A stretch of 64,000 bases of DNA from contig OX155972.1 in the NCBI GenBank assembly GCA_944548615.1, forward strand, positions 1,037,854 through 1,101,853, written 5' to 3'. Numbering within the stretch: the stretch's first letter is position 1; every line of letters begins with the position of its first letter. The notes below the pieces were generated by a model, which was given only the letters and a program-made list of their open reading frames with translations, made no database searches and was not told the origin of the DNA. The translations under genes and the position numbers were made by a program. Below, one piece after another: positions 10,248 to 21,002 of the stretch. This DNA comes from Micropterix aruncella. Its lineage: Eukaryota; Arthropoda; Insecta; Lepidoptera; Micropterigidae.

Positions 10248-10992
10248 CTAGCGGACCCGTGCCCACTTCGTTGAGCGGTAGAACTTTTTACCTATGATGA
10301 AATTATGAGTGTGGTTCGGTTAGTACTGAGTGCTATGATTTATTTCCTGACTGCCACAGGAAGGGTTATATTTTTACTGCATATGTATGTATGTATTTGC
10401 ATGCTAATTTGACTATAATACCGTTATTTGTGAGTGTCTTCTTGTGAGTGTCTTATTTGTGAGCGTATTATCTCTTTAACTATTTATGCAGTAAAAGGGA
10501 AATTATATGCAGTAATAGGGAAAAGTCTTTTGCTTTAAATACTTGAGTCGATAAATTTACTTATTTTGATAAGAATTCATAATTGTTGATAATATGACCA
10601 ATAAACATGACCTAACGATTTAAATAATTTTTTAATATAAAATACTACTTTTTGTGACTTAGATATAAAAGTTAGACATATGCTGTCGCTTAATTTTTTG
10701 TAGGCATTATCAAGTTCTATAACTTTTCTCTAGAACTAAATCATATATGTCTCAACGTTAAGGCAGCGTTAGTTAGAAAGGTTTTCGTTCGACCGCTTAT
10801 TCTCCGACTTACTTTTGCAAATCCGACTACCACGAAAAGGTCGTTTCATTTTTCGAATTAATATATAGCCTATGCTACTTACAATGAAGGTGGCTTTCTA
10901 TTGGTAAAAGAATTTTAAAACTCGGTTTAGTAGATCCGGAGATTACTTCCTACAACATCACAAACTTTACCTCTTTATAATATTAGTATAGA
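10248..10992 (-). mobile_element. Non-autonomous Helitron, 745 bp
   Basis: Read on minus, the element begins TCTATACTAATATTATAAAG (5' TC) and ends CTAG at 10251-10248. It is preceded by A and followed by T, the A^T target preference and lack of duplication known for Helitrons. The sequence before the 3' end (ACGAAGTGGGCACGGGTCCG) is GC-richer, as is usual for the subterminal hairpin, but no perfect stem was found. No helicase or Rep frame is present, so it depends on proteins in trans. Confidence 0.7.
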
Positions 10993-11127
10993 TTAGAAGT
11001 AATTATATAACTTCCATCAGTAATATTTAAACGTCCATAACAATAAACGAAGTAAAATTACAAATGTATAAATATTTAGATACATACAATATAATGACTG
11101 TTGTTATCAATATAGCGATATACATTA

Positions 11128-11188
11128 TAATGTCTGTTATTGTCTGTCAATTATTGTCTAAATAATTGACAGACAATAACAGACATTA
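11128..11188. repeat. Perfect 28-bp inverted repeat with 5-nt loop
   Basis: Arms 11128-11155 and 11161-11188 are exact complements around GTCTA. Each arm carries TGTCTGTTATTGTCTGTCAA or its complement. The surroundings are AT-rich. Confidence 0.9.
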
Positions 11189-11276
11189 ATATCAATAATA
11201 ATAAATATTAATAATAATAATATCCTATTGTCAAATAATATCCAAAATTTTAACAAAAAATACAGACTCCTGGTGA

Positions 11277-11640
11277 AACTTAGAACGGGATATCATAATT
11301 GAATACGTAAACAAAATTTCGTGTCTGTGCTGTAGCCCATTGAGGAGTTTTCTCGTTGGGAGCAAACCCTGGGTGTCGCAGTCCTGTCTTGGTGAAGCTT
11401 AGAACGGGCTGTCGTAATTGATTTAATATGGAAAGTTGTGTGTCTGTAGTCTTGACCGTTGAGGTGTCGCGTCGTGAGGACCCAACAGCTGGGCGCAGCA
11501 GCCACGTCATGGTGAAACTTAGAACGGGCTATCATAACTGAATGGGTTTACAAAATTTCGTATCCATGCTTTGACCGTTGAGGAGTCCCTTTGTCGGGAG
11601 CCTACCCAGGGTGTAGAATCAGGTCATGCTTACCATAAAA
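11277..11640. repeat. Family E minisatellite, three ~119-bp units
   Basis: TTAGAACGGG(A/C) recurs at about 11280, 11400 and 11520. Each unit continues with TCATAATTGAAT-like, CAAAATTTCGT(G/A)TC and GTTGGGAGCNAACCCTGGGT blocks. Related units lie at about 46555-46605 and 47350-47650. The overlapping short open frames on minus reflect the repeat and not a conserved protein. Such arrays often sit inside non-autonomous DNA elements, but ends were not found. Confidence 0.75.
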
Positions 11641-12900
11641 AATGCATTGTCATCGAAATTGAACCAATATGTAAACTTCATATAATAATATTTGTTGAAG
11701 AGTTCCCTCAATCCCTCATGGATCCTATTATCAGAACAGGATTTTAATCAAAATGGAACCAATCTGTAAGTACCTATATCCTTTCAACTAACACAAGAAT
11801 TTTCCAAATCGGTTCATAAATGGCAGAGGAGTGAAGTAACAAACATTAAAAAAAGATACAACCGAATTGATCACCTCCTTCTTTTTTGAAGTCGGTTAAA
11901 AATGGAGTACTGCCGCCCAGAAACAGACGATAGTCCTCCAGATTGTAGACGACAATTGTAACTTTACCGAAACGACAGCAAAGAAAACAACGTACAAATC
12001 CACACGGCAAGAATTCGTCCTTCCCAACCAAAAAATGTCAAATACTTGCGAAAGTTGTACTAATCTCCACAAGTATTAAAAAACAAAATTGTCTGCTCGC
12101 AACTTAAAATAAGTCGTAAATCTCAAATTAAGGCACAACCGTAAGTCATGTGTGACGTGCCTCGGTGTGGGGTTAGGACGAATCAGTTCGTTGCTCTAAA
12201 TTAATTTAATAGTCATTATTTTTTCCAGTGTAATCTTAGTTGACATATAAGATATGGAATATATAAAGTAAATAAATAAAAATATCTTCTTCTGGCTCAT
12301 ACATGTTACTGCTGTGTCTAATGCTACATAGAATTCCTGAGTGTTTTCGTCGTGTCACCGACATAACTATATATTTGTCAACGAATGCCTTCAAAATCGA
12401 CGAGGTCTACTAAAGAACAAGAAGAGTATATTCAGTTTTATTCTTTCTATTGTGGCCCCTTGCAAAAGTTTACCCAAAATAGTCCACTTACACTTACTTT
12501 AGCCCCTCGCCCTTAGGGTGAAGTGGAGTGAAATGAAGGAGGTGTGAAATCGCTCAGTAAAACACCCCCCTCCCTCTAGCTCCGCTCGACCCCCCCCCCC
12601 CACCTCGGCGGGGTCGAGCCCCTTGACAGAGCGCCGGAGGGGATTATTAGCCGGGTATTTTTGTATTGAGCAACAACAAAAGATCGCCCTCGACACAGAA
12701 AAGAACCCTGACGAACGCCGCCGTCTACTACAAACGAATCGGCTTCGTATGTTGAACACTACTGGATTGAGCTACAGCATGGTCGGAAACAAATTGCTCG
12801 ATTTGTTTTGCTTCGCATTTATAGCATTTCTGTTTTTCCTCTTCCTCTCTAGGTGCCTTATTCTTTTCAGAGGTAGGCTATCATCATAATAGCATTGATT
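11640..12900. other. No gene recognised (about 1.2 kb)
   Basis: Contains CTTCTTTTTTGAAGTCGGTT at about 11879, a phrase I associate with dispersed DNA elements in moths. It also has an ATGCCTTCAAAATCGACGAG block at about 12385 and a C-rich run followed by CACCTCGGCGGGGTCGAG at about 12586-12618. An 88-codon plus frame at 12623-12889 has a hydrophobic end but no recognisable family, and is listed here only as doubtful. Confidence 0.4.
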
Positions 12901-12914
12901 ATATATGGTATTAA

Positions 12915-13375
12915 AGTTCAAGTTAAAAGTTTATTTATTCCAAAAACCCGGCGAGGGTATAGAACTTACAATTAATAAATACATTTTTTATAATATTCAT
13001 ATTTTAAACATATCCTATATCTGGCAAAAATTAAATTAAATCACGTTAGAAATCTGAAGGTCAATAAACTATACAAAGTCAACCATTACATTGTCTAAAT
13101 ATTAAAAAGAGCATTAAGAAATATCAAAAATAAAAATACCAAATCCAAAAAAATAGAGTATAAATTTATAAATAAAAAAGAGAGAATAATAGAAAGGCAA
13201 ATCCATTGAATGATCTCGCAAATAAATAAATCAATAATAATAATAATAATCCAGGAGTCCAATTTGGAAAGAATCAAATAATAATCAGAGTAAAAATATA
13301 AATATACAAGCAATAATTCCTAAATCATGTTACATAATCAGTAAGTAAATTGTCTATAAAATGAAGTGTTATTAG
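12915..13375 (-). mobile_element. LINE 3' end (same family as 23485-24372)
   Basis: This is the reverse complement of about 23955-24372 at high identity by eye, including AACCCGG(C/T)(G/A)AGGGTATAGAAC and AATTAAATCACGTTAGAAAT. It contains 3' UTR only. The 72-codon frame on minus in this segment is not coding. Confidence 0.75.
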
Positions 13376-13582
13376 ACTGCTCAACTCCATAGCATGATTT
13401 GGCAACCCTCCTGCGCTGGCGAAATGTAGGTGACGATAATGGCATTGACGGCCAAACTAATTTATTTGGCCATCTATAATAACACATATAAAAAACATAT
13501 ATTTTTTAACTTGTAACATGCACATTTTATGTATAATTGTATCCTCTGACTATTTCAATTGGATTCTTTAACTATTTATTGC

Positions 13583-13800
13583 GAATAGGATAGAAACGAA
13601 TTTACCGCGTGAAATTTGTAGCACCCGGCGTTTCGGTGACGTTGCAGCCGCCGTTGTTCAGGGTAGACTGAAAGAGCTGTCAATCCGTTGTTTTGCGGGT
13701 AGGCCGCATACCTCCGAGTCCGCCCCCCCCACCACCGTTATAACCTACGCAGTGGCGGCAGCTATTTATAATGTCAAACAACCGCGATAGTCTTCGATTT
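13583..13800. mobile_element. Penelope-like inverted pair
   Basis: Left arm on minus: AATAGGATAGAAACGAATTT to the CGGCGTTTCGG and CCGCCGTTGTTCAGGGTAGA blocks, then the coding-end block GCGGGTAGGCCGC. Right arm on plus: CACCACCGTTATAACCTACG to GTGGCGGCAGC, then the tail ATGTCAAACAACCGCGATAG. The tail is on the right end only. The source is the Penelope element represented at 36090-37230. Confidence 0.75.
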
Positions 13801-14011
13801 TATAATAATATTATCCTTGAATTAATAAATTAACATTGATCGCCGGCCGCTGCAAAAATTCTACTGAAATTAATAGAGAAAATTATTTATAGTCATCCTG
13901 TAGCTAAAGCAGCGTCTCTTTATCAAATATATCCGAAATAAGACGTCTCCATGACAAGGTGTCACGTTACAGATGTGATACCAGCGGATCTTTTGAGGGG
14001 TCTTATTACAG

Positions 14012-14224
14012 ATGTTTCTGAAGAAGCAGTACCTTGCCCGACGTCGGAGGTTGGTGACTTACTCCAAACTTCCTGTAATCATCGCTTGCTACTTCTGGTT
14101 AAGCGGTTATTACACTTTATATAATATTTCTTTCCCGGTCCACGAACCGGCGAAAAGGGAAAGTATTAGGAACAAGCATTTTTTACGAGATGAATACGGA
14201 AACATCCATTTTGAGCCCCCCTGA
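14012..14224 (+). CDS. Unrecognised 70-residue ORF, possible host membrane protein exon
   Basis: The ATG immediately follows TCTTATTACAG, a good splice acceptor. The product has a basic start (KKQYLARRRRLVTYSK), one hydrophobic stretch at residues 22-41 (LPVIIACYFWLSGYYTLYNI), and a charged, soluble-looking end (AKRESIRNKHFLRDEYGNIH then FEPP). Charge placement would put the N-terminus on the cytosolic or matrix side of a single-pass membrane protein. The base composition is less AT-rich than the surroundings. I do not recognise the family. It could be a terminal exon of a small host gene, or chance. No polyA signal was assigned. Confidence 0.35.
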   Translation: MFLKKQYLARRRRLVTYSKLPVIIACYFWLSGYYTLYNISFPVHEPAKRESIRNKHFLRDEYGNIHFEPP

Positions 14225-14334
14225 GACGATTAGGTGTAATATGCGTATTTTCGAATTTCAAATACGTTAAATGCAACTGTTAGGTTCTCGCTCTACAAGA
14301 CACAACCACGGCTGTCAGTCAGCTTACTCATAAC

Positions 14335-15115
14335 AAAGAAAAGATTACGACTTTTATGTATGAGTTATCGCCACGACAAATTCCTTGCTGTTATTCGCGA
14401 GGTACTTAGCCTCTCAGTGGCTCGTGCCAATAAGGGTTCCACAGTATCCTCCAAACCCCCAATACAGTTTGTGCGGGTTGGCTCTAAAGGCAAAAAACAT
14501 CTCACTGCGAAACCTTTCTCAATAATCGAGAAAGCTTAAGGTTGAATTATGGAGGTCGATTCGGTCTCTAGGCAGAATAAATTCCCTGAAAGTCTCGGAT
14601 GCACAGCCCTGCGTCCAGATATAACTCTTTACTCTCTATCTCGGAAGATGGTCCTTATCGTAGAATTAACTGTTCCATGGGAATCAAATATCCCAAAAGA
14701 CCACGAGTACAAATTAAATAAATACCATGACCTCGCAAATGTCACTCGTCACCCGGAACGGCTTCACTGTTCATCTTCACCCGGTGGAAGTTGGCGCACG
14801 TGTCCTGCCAGCTAAATCTTTGTTTCACCTTTTTAAAGATCTTGGTCTCTCCAGGAAAATAATCAACTCCTTTCTAGAAAAATTATCTAAAACCGCGATT
14901 TCTGCATCTCAAATTCAATGGATTCGAAGGGGGAGTGAATGGGTGGTAAAGTGGACGCTCACATGTGGCAAGACAGCTGTCCTAAACCTACCACAGCCGG
15001 TCGATAGTCCGGAATCCACCGTTCACCTCCCAGAAGTGTAATATGATGGGCCCGATTTCTGGTCGGTGAATTTAATGGCAGCTCCGTTTGTATTTTATTT
15101 TATTGTATCGCGCTT
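14335..15115 (+). pseudogene. Retroelement C-terminal REL-type (PD-(D/E)XK-like) nuclease, copy B1
   Basis: About 14360-14540 reads RHDKFLAVIREVLSLSVARA and ends in a VRVGSKGKK block. Then 14549-15041, in two frames, gives KFPESLGCTALRPDITLYS, KMVLIVELTVPWE and KLNKYHDLAN, followed by EVGARVLPAKSLFHLFKDLG and ISASQIQWIRRGSEW. P23-D24 and E39 of the 14549 frame give PD-X14-E, like the restriction-enzyme-like endonuclease that follows the RT in R2-type and related retroelements. A 4-nt insertion near 14743, relative to the copy at 29509, shifts the frame, and stops lie at about 14538. The RT itself is absent. Confidence 0.6.
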
Positions 15116-15289
15116 TAAAAGATGGCGAGCACGTATATTTACAGCGTATTTATTCTATTTACGTCGGGCGATCAAACGCTAACTATTTTCGAATTAATTC
15201 GAATCGTTTTTGAGAGCAATCAAAGATGGTCATCTTAGTTAACTGGTAGGTTCAACGAAGTTGAATTCCATTACAAGGAATGGTAATAC

Positions 15290-16775
15290 GCTGAGAATTA
15301 TATAACCCTGTAACACACGGAAATACGCATGTTTCGAAATAGATTACGTATATACATAACATGTACTGTGGTTCGTACGTATGTACCATCATGACGCGTA
15401 ACGTTGTAGTTACCATGTCACGGGCATAGTAACTGCACTACATATTTATTACGTCGCACAACGACATCTTGCTTTTACTACGACAGCATGGTATTACATA
15501 CGTAAGGTGATAATTAGTTGGAAGAATAATGTTGAAACTGCATTATACCGTTTTTTTCTTATTGCCAGTGCGGAGAATGGTGAAACATATACTCGATTAA
15601 TTGAGTTTCAGCAAAATTCCCTGCAATTCAACAAACTTACGATTGAAACATCATTATTCTGTATAAAACCGTAATAATATGTGAGAGTGGCCACCCTTCA
15701 CTAGACTCCAATTGGTTGTGAGCGAAGGGTGGTTCTCATCATGAAGTTTTCTCCGTGAATGAAAGTCGAGGATGTCGAAGTAGATGTGTTTAATCAGAAG
15801 GTTGAAGTGAGTTGAGTTGAAGTCGCCAGTTCTTAACGCCTTGATTGTTAATTCGCCGTTGTGTAGTAGTGTGGGCGCGAGGTGAAGCCGTGGTAGTGTG
15901 TCTGAAGTGTGTAGTCGAGGGGCGAGGCTTGACGATCGGTATCGCGGATAATGCAAGTACTGCTTGATAATGAAGAGTAGTCGCGATAACTGTCCACTGA
16001 TGGGACGATGTGTAGAGCGCGGTAACTATCCGCCAAATGAATGATGCAGAGGTGTAGCGCGATACTTGTCCACCAAGGGAATGATGTGTAGAGCGCGTAC
16101 TTGTCCACCAAGGGAATGATGGCGATCGATTGAAATGTACTACGTTTTATACCGTTAAGCGGTGACGTAAATAGCTATGAGTGGGGTGTAACATGTGTAT
16201 CGATCAGAAGAAATGACATGAGTCATCGCTTGCCTGGGCATAATTTGCCAAATTTAGTTGGAAATTAACTGCAGCTGCCTCGTGTAGGTTTGAGCGAGTC
16301 TGCGGTTTCTATTCTGTGAAATTACTTTTTTGTTGTGGGTATGTGGAGCGACTGGCTCCTACAAATATAACGACATTGTAAAAAGGAATCCAGTATTTTT
16401 CTTAGTGTACAGGGGTTATATCACGGTTTGCATGGTAACACGGTATTACAGTACTGATACGACACACTTGCATGAAATCTTAGAATGCTGATTGCCTGGC
16501 AATACTGAGTTATAGCTATTGTGCTATACTGACTTCACGGTTTGAAAGGTGATATGTCATTGCGATAACGAAAGACATCATGACATTCAGTAGTATTGTT
16601 AGAACTCGTCATAGTGCACCACAGTGGTGTTACAAAAATGCCACGTAAAGGTAGCCAGTTTGGTGCAGAAATGTAGCATGTCACCATGTTGCCAGTCTTG
16701 TAAAGTCGACAACGAGGATTTACATGCCAGACATGATCATACACCATTATTCCCTATATATTTTTAAGCATGATG
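15290..16775. repeat. Family F dispersed repeat, split by a solo LTR
   Basis: 15290-15679 resembles 53015-53915: AACACACGGAAATACGCATG, ATGACGCGTAACG, TTGCTTTTACTA and the TTCAACA-ACTTACGATTG-AACAT block. In the copy at about 53900 the sequence runs on where this one is broken by the LTR at 15680-16363. Sequence after 16364 (about 400 bp, with several CACGGTTT and GGTAACACGG phrases) probably continues the same repeat. No coding region. Confidence 0.55.
15680..16363 (-). mobile_element. Solo LTR G1 (Ty3-type TSD)
   Basis: 684 bp beginning TGTGAGAGTGGCCACCC and ending GGCTCCTACA, so TG...CA. It is flanked by the 4-bp duplication AATA (15676-15679 and 16364-16367). The second copy, G2 at 17966-18603, is inverted and has its own TSD, so each is a solo LTR and they are not the two ends of one element. 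An internal cluster of GGGAATGATG...GTAGAGCGCG units of 35-40 bp lies at 15990-16120. A polyA-like AATAAA in G2 and the matching position here suggest that the sense strand is minus. The open frames on minus within it are incidental. Confidence 0.75.
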
Positions 16776-16846
16776 ACATATCTGCTGCTTGTTTGGCAAT
16801 TTTTTGGTGAGCAGGATCGTTATTTAAGGAGCTCATTTCTTTAATA

Positions 16847-17518
16847 ACTAGGGTTATCGACTACAGCAAGCGAGCCCGTCACCTCAGGAAGTTTTAACGA
16901 TTATTCGTTATATCTCCCTGGAGTGAGCGCAGAAGACTTGGACAAAACAGTCCACCGTCTAGCTCCGCCACAAACCCGTAAGAGGCCAACGCCTTAACCG
17001 CGAGATAGCCAGGAGTGTTACCCAGCGGGCTTCTACTCACGCCCTTACTTCCAATTGCGACCAGATTACTCCAGTCTCTCGATTGGTTACGAGTTCTAGG
17101 TCCCTTGCGCGGTCCTTTCCTTACGAAGCGGTGAAACGGTGTATACCGAATCTATCGCGGACCACGGCATCCTTCGCCCGGCTGTTCACCCAGGATCGGG
17201 TAGCCGATGGTCGTTTCAAGAGCAGTCGCCGTAAGGTCCGCAGCCACCCCCGCTTTATAGGAAAAAGTACTGCTTCCAGACTCCCCCGACTGTTAGTCAG
17301 AGTGCGCAATCGATTAGCTTATGACGCATGGTGCGCAGACCGTTTAGGAGCGCCAGAAGGTTGATTCCCAGGAGAAACTAACCATAAGGCCAGAGTCCTA
17401 CTCAGGCTCGCACTTCATGCGTGGAGGCCGTCGGATAGGTGTTGACCCGTAAGTGTGATCAACCCTGAACAGAATGGGTCTTCGTGGCCAACTCAGCAAG
17501 GCCCATTAACTCCCCACA
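16847..17518 (-). mobile_element. Retroposon A, copy A2
   Basis: A 672-bp near full-length copy with the target duplication TCTTTAATA at 16838-16846 and 17519-17527. Its 3' terminus reads, on minus, GTCGATAACCCTAGT, and its 5' terminus is GGGGAGTTAATGGGCC. It is non-coding by the same argument as A1. Confidence 0.85.
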
Positions 17519-17659
17519 TCTTTAATAGACCAAAACTATAAATGCAAAACATGGTCATAACCTAACTAAAAAGTATTTAACAAGTTGTAAGTGTGACACA
17601 GAGCCATGAAGCGCCAAATCCCCATCCGAAATCCCAATCCGCGTTTTTTTTACCAAACA

Positions 17660-17955
17660 CTAAATCCTGATACCTGGGCGAAAACAAAGTGAAGGACTAT
17701 TCTGAAATGTGGCTGAAGTGGCATGCAAATGGGCTGGACGTATAACGAGGAGATCGGACGACCAATGGTAGGACGCAGTACAGAATAGGCTCCCGAGAGA
17801 TTGAGAGAAATGCAGCGCAAATGATGATAAGATGCAATAAGCAAAGTAGCAGGTAGGACTTTGACAAGAACAGTGATAGACAGAATAAGATCGAAGAGAC
17901 TAGATGAGGCCCCAGACTGAACAAGACCCAGGGGGTCTCAAAGTAAACTGAGTAA
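17660..17955 (+). pseudogene. RTE-type LINE, last part of ORF2
   Basis: The frame around 17700-17800 reads CKWAGRITRRSDDQW, a stop, then DAVQNRLPRD. A later frame reads VIDRIRSKRLDEAPD. RTE-type ORF2 proteins end with KWxWAGHxARxxDxRW followed by a short DRxxWRxLGEA block, so the order fits. At least one stop and one frameshift are present. It is joined directly to solo LTR G2. Confidence 0.55.
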
Positions 17956-17965
17956 AAAAAAATAT

Positions 17966-18603
17966 TGTTGGAGACTCGGTCCAACATACCCATAACAAAA
18001 AAGTAATTTCTATAGAATCGAAATCGCAAACACGCTCGAATATACACGAGACAGCTGCAATTGATTTCCAACTAAATTCGGCATTTTATGCACAGTCAAA
18101 CGATGACTAATGTCATTTCTTCTGATCGATACGAAGTTACATACTTATTTCTCACCCCACTCATAACTATTGCATCATTACATACCATATAAAAAGCAGT
18201 ACATTCGACACATATTTTATCATTCCCTGGCGGATAGTAACCGCGACTACACATCATTATCATTCCCTGGCGGACAGTAACCGCTCATCTGCAAGTACTC
18301 GCGCTCTTCACTACCTTCGAGTCAACGAACCACGCATAGTATACGCGATCATCATTATCTTCGAATCTATCGCGGCGCTTCACACTTCGGCTAGACAACC
18401 ACGACTTCACCTCGCGCCCACACTACCTACACACCGGCGAAATATCAATCAAGGCGTTACGAACTGGCAACCTACTACAGACCTTCTGAATAAATACTTC
18501 AACTTCAACTACAACGACTTTCAATAACGGAGAAAACTTACTGATGAGAACCGCCCTTCGCTCACAATCAATTGGAGTCAAGTGAAGGGTGGCTACTCTC
18601 ACA
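17966..18603 (+). mobile_element. Solo LTR G2
   Basis: This is the reverse complement of G1 with moderate divergence, 638 bp, bounded by TG...CA and flanked by ATAT on both sides (17962-17965 and 18604-18607). It contains ATTCCCTGGCGGA repeats (18220-18275) in place of the G1 repeat cluster, and GAATAAATACTTC at about 18488, a possible polyA signal. A long potential hairpin (CCGCCCTTCGCTCACAATC near 18551 against GAAGGGTGG near 18586) lies next to the LTR edge. No internal retroviral-type genes are nearby. Confidence 0.75.
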
Positions 18604-18732
18604 ATATACTTAATACTGATTTATTAGTTATTTTTTATGAAACATTATTCCACTTGATGCTGTTAGAAAAATAAACGGCTTGAATTTGTATTATTATAAA
18701 TATATTTTTGTGGTGGAATAATGTATATCCTA

Positions 18733-19045
18733 TTAACCCTTCGAGTAGCGGCATAATTTCGCCGAATACGTATAATTACGAATAAATATGAGAAAGTCGA
18801 AAAAGTGAAAAAAACTCGGCATTTCGAACTTGTACTTGTCTTACGGAAAAATACGGAACCCTATTTAGAAATGTTAAATACTATCGTCATTTTTATTAGA
18901 TTCTCTATCAAAGGTAATACGTAGTTTTGCTTATTTACATACAAAAACATTTATATATAGGCTTATAATAACCAATAAAATTTTTGATGATTTCTCGAAA
19001 AAAAAAAAAATGATGTTCGACAATGGAATTTTATCAGAAATATAC
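18733..19045. mobile_element. Family H element, piggyBac-like end, copy 1
   Basis: Begins TTAACCCTTCGAGTAGCGGC. The reversed copy at 59080-59544 ends ACTCGAAGGGTTAA. A TTAA target with a CCC/GGG terminus is the piggyBac signature. The two copies share several blocks (AAATACGGAACCCTATTTAG, TTACATACAAA, TTTCTCGAAAAAAAA). The other end was not identified in either copy and there is no transposase frame. Confidence 0.5.
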
Positions 19046-19380
19046 GCGAAACGACGCGCGAAATTATTCTAGCGGCCGTCTATGTATCTATGGTAATAAT
19101 GAGATATTTGGTATGGATTTTAGGATGCGTTCGAATTAGAAAATAATATTACTGTGCGCTCCGGGAGCAAGCCGCCATTTTGGTCTTTACGTAGTCAACG
19201 GTGTTGTGATGTATGTACAACCAAATTTGGTCGTTTCGTAGCCGAAGGGTTGGTCTTCAATATTTTAATATAAGAAATCATCTGAAGAAAAAACTTTAAA
19301 AATATATTCCACACATGAGGTCTCTGTTTTGTCTTAAAAAATATTAGTTTCTCAAATCCCAGGCTTCGGTTTCCTTTTCT
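19045..19380. other. No feature recognised
   Basis: No convincing open frame. The 71-codon minus frame at 19195-19410 overlaps the Penelope piece and has no family resemblance. Confidence 0.4.
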
Positions 19381-19404
19381 TGGGATCTTTGGAAACAATA
19401 AGAT

Positions 19405-19620
19405 ATACACGAATTTACCACTCGAAGTTTATAGAACCCGACGTTTCGGCGATGTTGCAACCGCCGGTTTTCAGGGTAGACTGGGACCAGGACAAGACTA
19501 CCCTGGACAAAAGCGGTTGCAACATCGCTGAAAGATCGGGTGCTTCAAACTTCCCGATGTACATTCGTTTTTATTTTATTTATAACGTAAAACAAGCGCG
19601 ATAGACTTCGATTTCATGCT
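19405..19620. mobile_element. Penelope-like inverted pair, decayed
   Basis: Left arm ACGAATTTACC...CCCGACGTTTCGGCGATG and right arm CAACATCGCTGAAAGATCGG...CATTCGTTTTTATTTTA meet at GACTGGGACCAGGACAAGAC. The tail (AACAAGCGCGATAGACTTCG) is on the right end only. More divergent than the pairs at 20478 and 61139, so older. Confidence 0.65.
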
Positions 19621-20165
19621 TTGAAAAGGGACATCGAAGAAAAAGATACTCAAACTAGTATCATGCAAAAATCCTTAATGTAATGTACCTAGTAGTTACG
19701 GAATCCTAAAAATTGACATCACATCTTGGCATTGTTTCTCATAACTTTCTGTTTAGTATCTCATGTATGCACCTACATGTATTCAATAGACGTAATAAGT
19801 ATGATTTGTTGACGTACCCAAAGGCGGTCCCATTTGTCCCTTAGCGTACCTGCTTATTAGGATCGGCTGCGTCTGACGTGTCTCAGGGAGGGGAAACTTA
19901 AATTGCCGCGCGGGAAAATGCCAAACATAAAATTGGCCAACTCTTGCGACGAGGGGTAACCGAATTGAACGATCGCACACACGTGATCGTCACCTACATG
20001 ATTTTTTCCTGTTTTAAAACATTTCTAAGTGGCGCAGACGGGCGGCGCGTTCCCATCTTGAATTATTTGGGCAGGACCACAAATGACTTCCACGATTCTT
20101 CTCAGAATATAATTTCGTGAAGAAAAGTGAGAAATAGCAGGAACGAAAAGCAGAACATAATTTTG
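19620..20165. other. No gene recognised (about 550 bp)
   Basis: Includes a GC-richer patch at 19800-19990 with no recognisable protein. It may be the upstream part of the RTE copy that becomes readable from about 20170, but I could not read RT motifs here. Confidence 0.35.
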
Positions 20166-20293
20166 TGAGATAAAATGGTAGCCGGATTAAAATCGCCCGA
20201 GCATCGTTTAAGAAAATGGAAAAGGTAGGAGTAATATGCGGCCGGAAACTTGATATCAAGCTCCAAATAGGAATACTCCATTGTTATGTGTGG

Positions 20294-21002
20294 CGCTCCT
20301 GGACGGTCTGCGCATCGTGCGGCATAAGCCAATCGATTGCGCACTCTGACTAACAGTCGAGGGAGTCTGGAAGCATTACTATTTCCTATAGAGCGGGGGT
20401 GGTTGCGGACCTTACGGCGACTGCTATTGAAACGATCATCGGCTACCCGATTCTGGGTGAACAGCAAGGCAAAGGATCGAAGACTATCGCGGTTGTTTGA
20501 CATTATAAATAGGATAGAAAACGAATTTACCGCGTGAAATTTGTAGGACCCGACGTTTCGGTGACGTTGCAGCCGCCGTTGTCTAGGGTAGACAGTCTAC
20601 CCTAGACAACGGCGGCTGCAACGTCACCGAAACGTCGGGTCCTACAAATTTCACGCGGTAAATTCGTTTTCTATCCTTTTTATAAGGCAAAGGATGCCGT
20701 GGTCCGCGATAGATTCGGTATACACCGTTTTACCGCTTCGTAAGGGAGTGGACCGCGCAAGCGACCTCGAACTCGTAACCAATCGAGAGACTGGCGTAAT
20801 CTGGTCGCAATTGGAAGTAAGGACGTGGGTAACAGTCCTGGCTATCTCGCGGTTAAGGCGTTGGCCTCTTACGGGTTTTTGGCGGAGCTTGACGGTGGAC
20901 TGTTTTGTCCAAGTCTTCTGCGCTCACTCCAGGGAGATAGAACGACTAATCGTTAAAACTTCCTGACGTGACGGGCTCGCCCGTTGTAATTGACAACTCT
21001 AG
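20294..21002 (+). mobile_element. Retroposon A, copy A3, 5'-truncated
   Basis: Flanked by TTG(T/C)TATGTGTGG at 20281-20293 and 21003-21015. It begins CGCTCCTGGACGGTCTGCGC, lacking the first ~190 bp of a full copy, and ends TTGACAACTCTAG. Together with A9 this sets the element's polarity, because target-primed insertions lose the 5' side. It is interrupted by the Penelope palindrome at 20478-20683. Confidence 0.85.
20478..20683. mobile_element. Penelope-like palindromic insertion, 206 bp
   Basis: Two terminal repeats in head-to-head orientation meet at GTAGACAGTCTAC, giving nearly perfect ~85-bp arms. The left end carries the ~30-nt tail (GACTATCGCGGTTGTTTGAC); the right end stops at CTATCCTTTTTATA. 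A 12-bp duplication, AAGGCAAAGGAT, flanks it (20466-20477 and 20684-20695). Removing it restores the A-family sequence. No coding sequence is left, so it was made in trans. Confidence 0.85.

Noticed and set aside
12623..12889. 88-codon plus frame with hydrophobic C-terminus
   Set aside because: No family resemblance, no splice context and an adjacent LINE end; left as doubtful.
15654..16111. Minus frames of 87-100 codons in solo LTR G1
   Set aside because: The matching positions in G2 do not keep these frames open; they are LTR sequence.
15680..18603. G1 and G2 as the two LTRs of one retrovirus-like element
   Set aside because: They are in opposite orientation and each has its own different 4-bp duplication.
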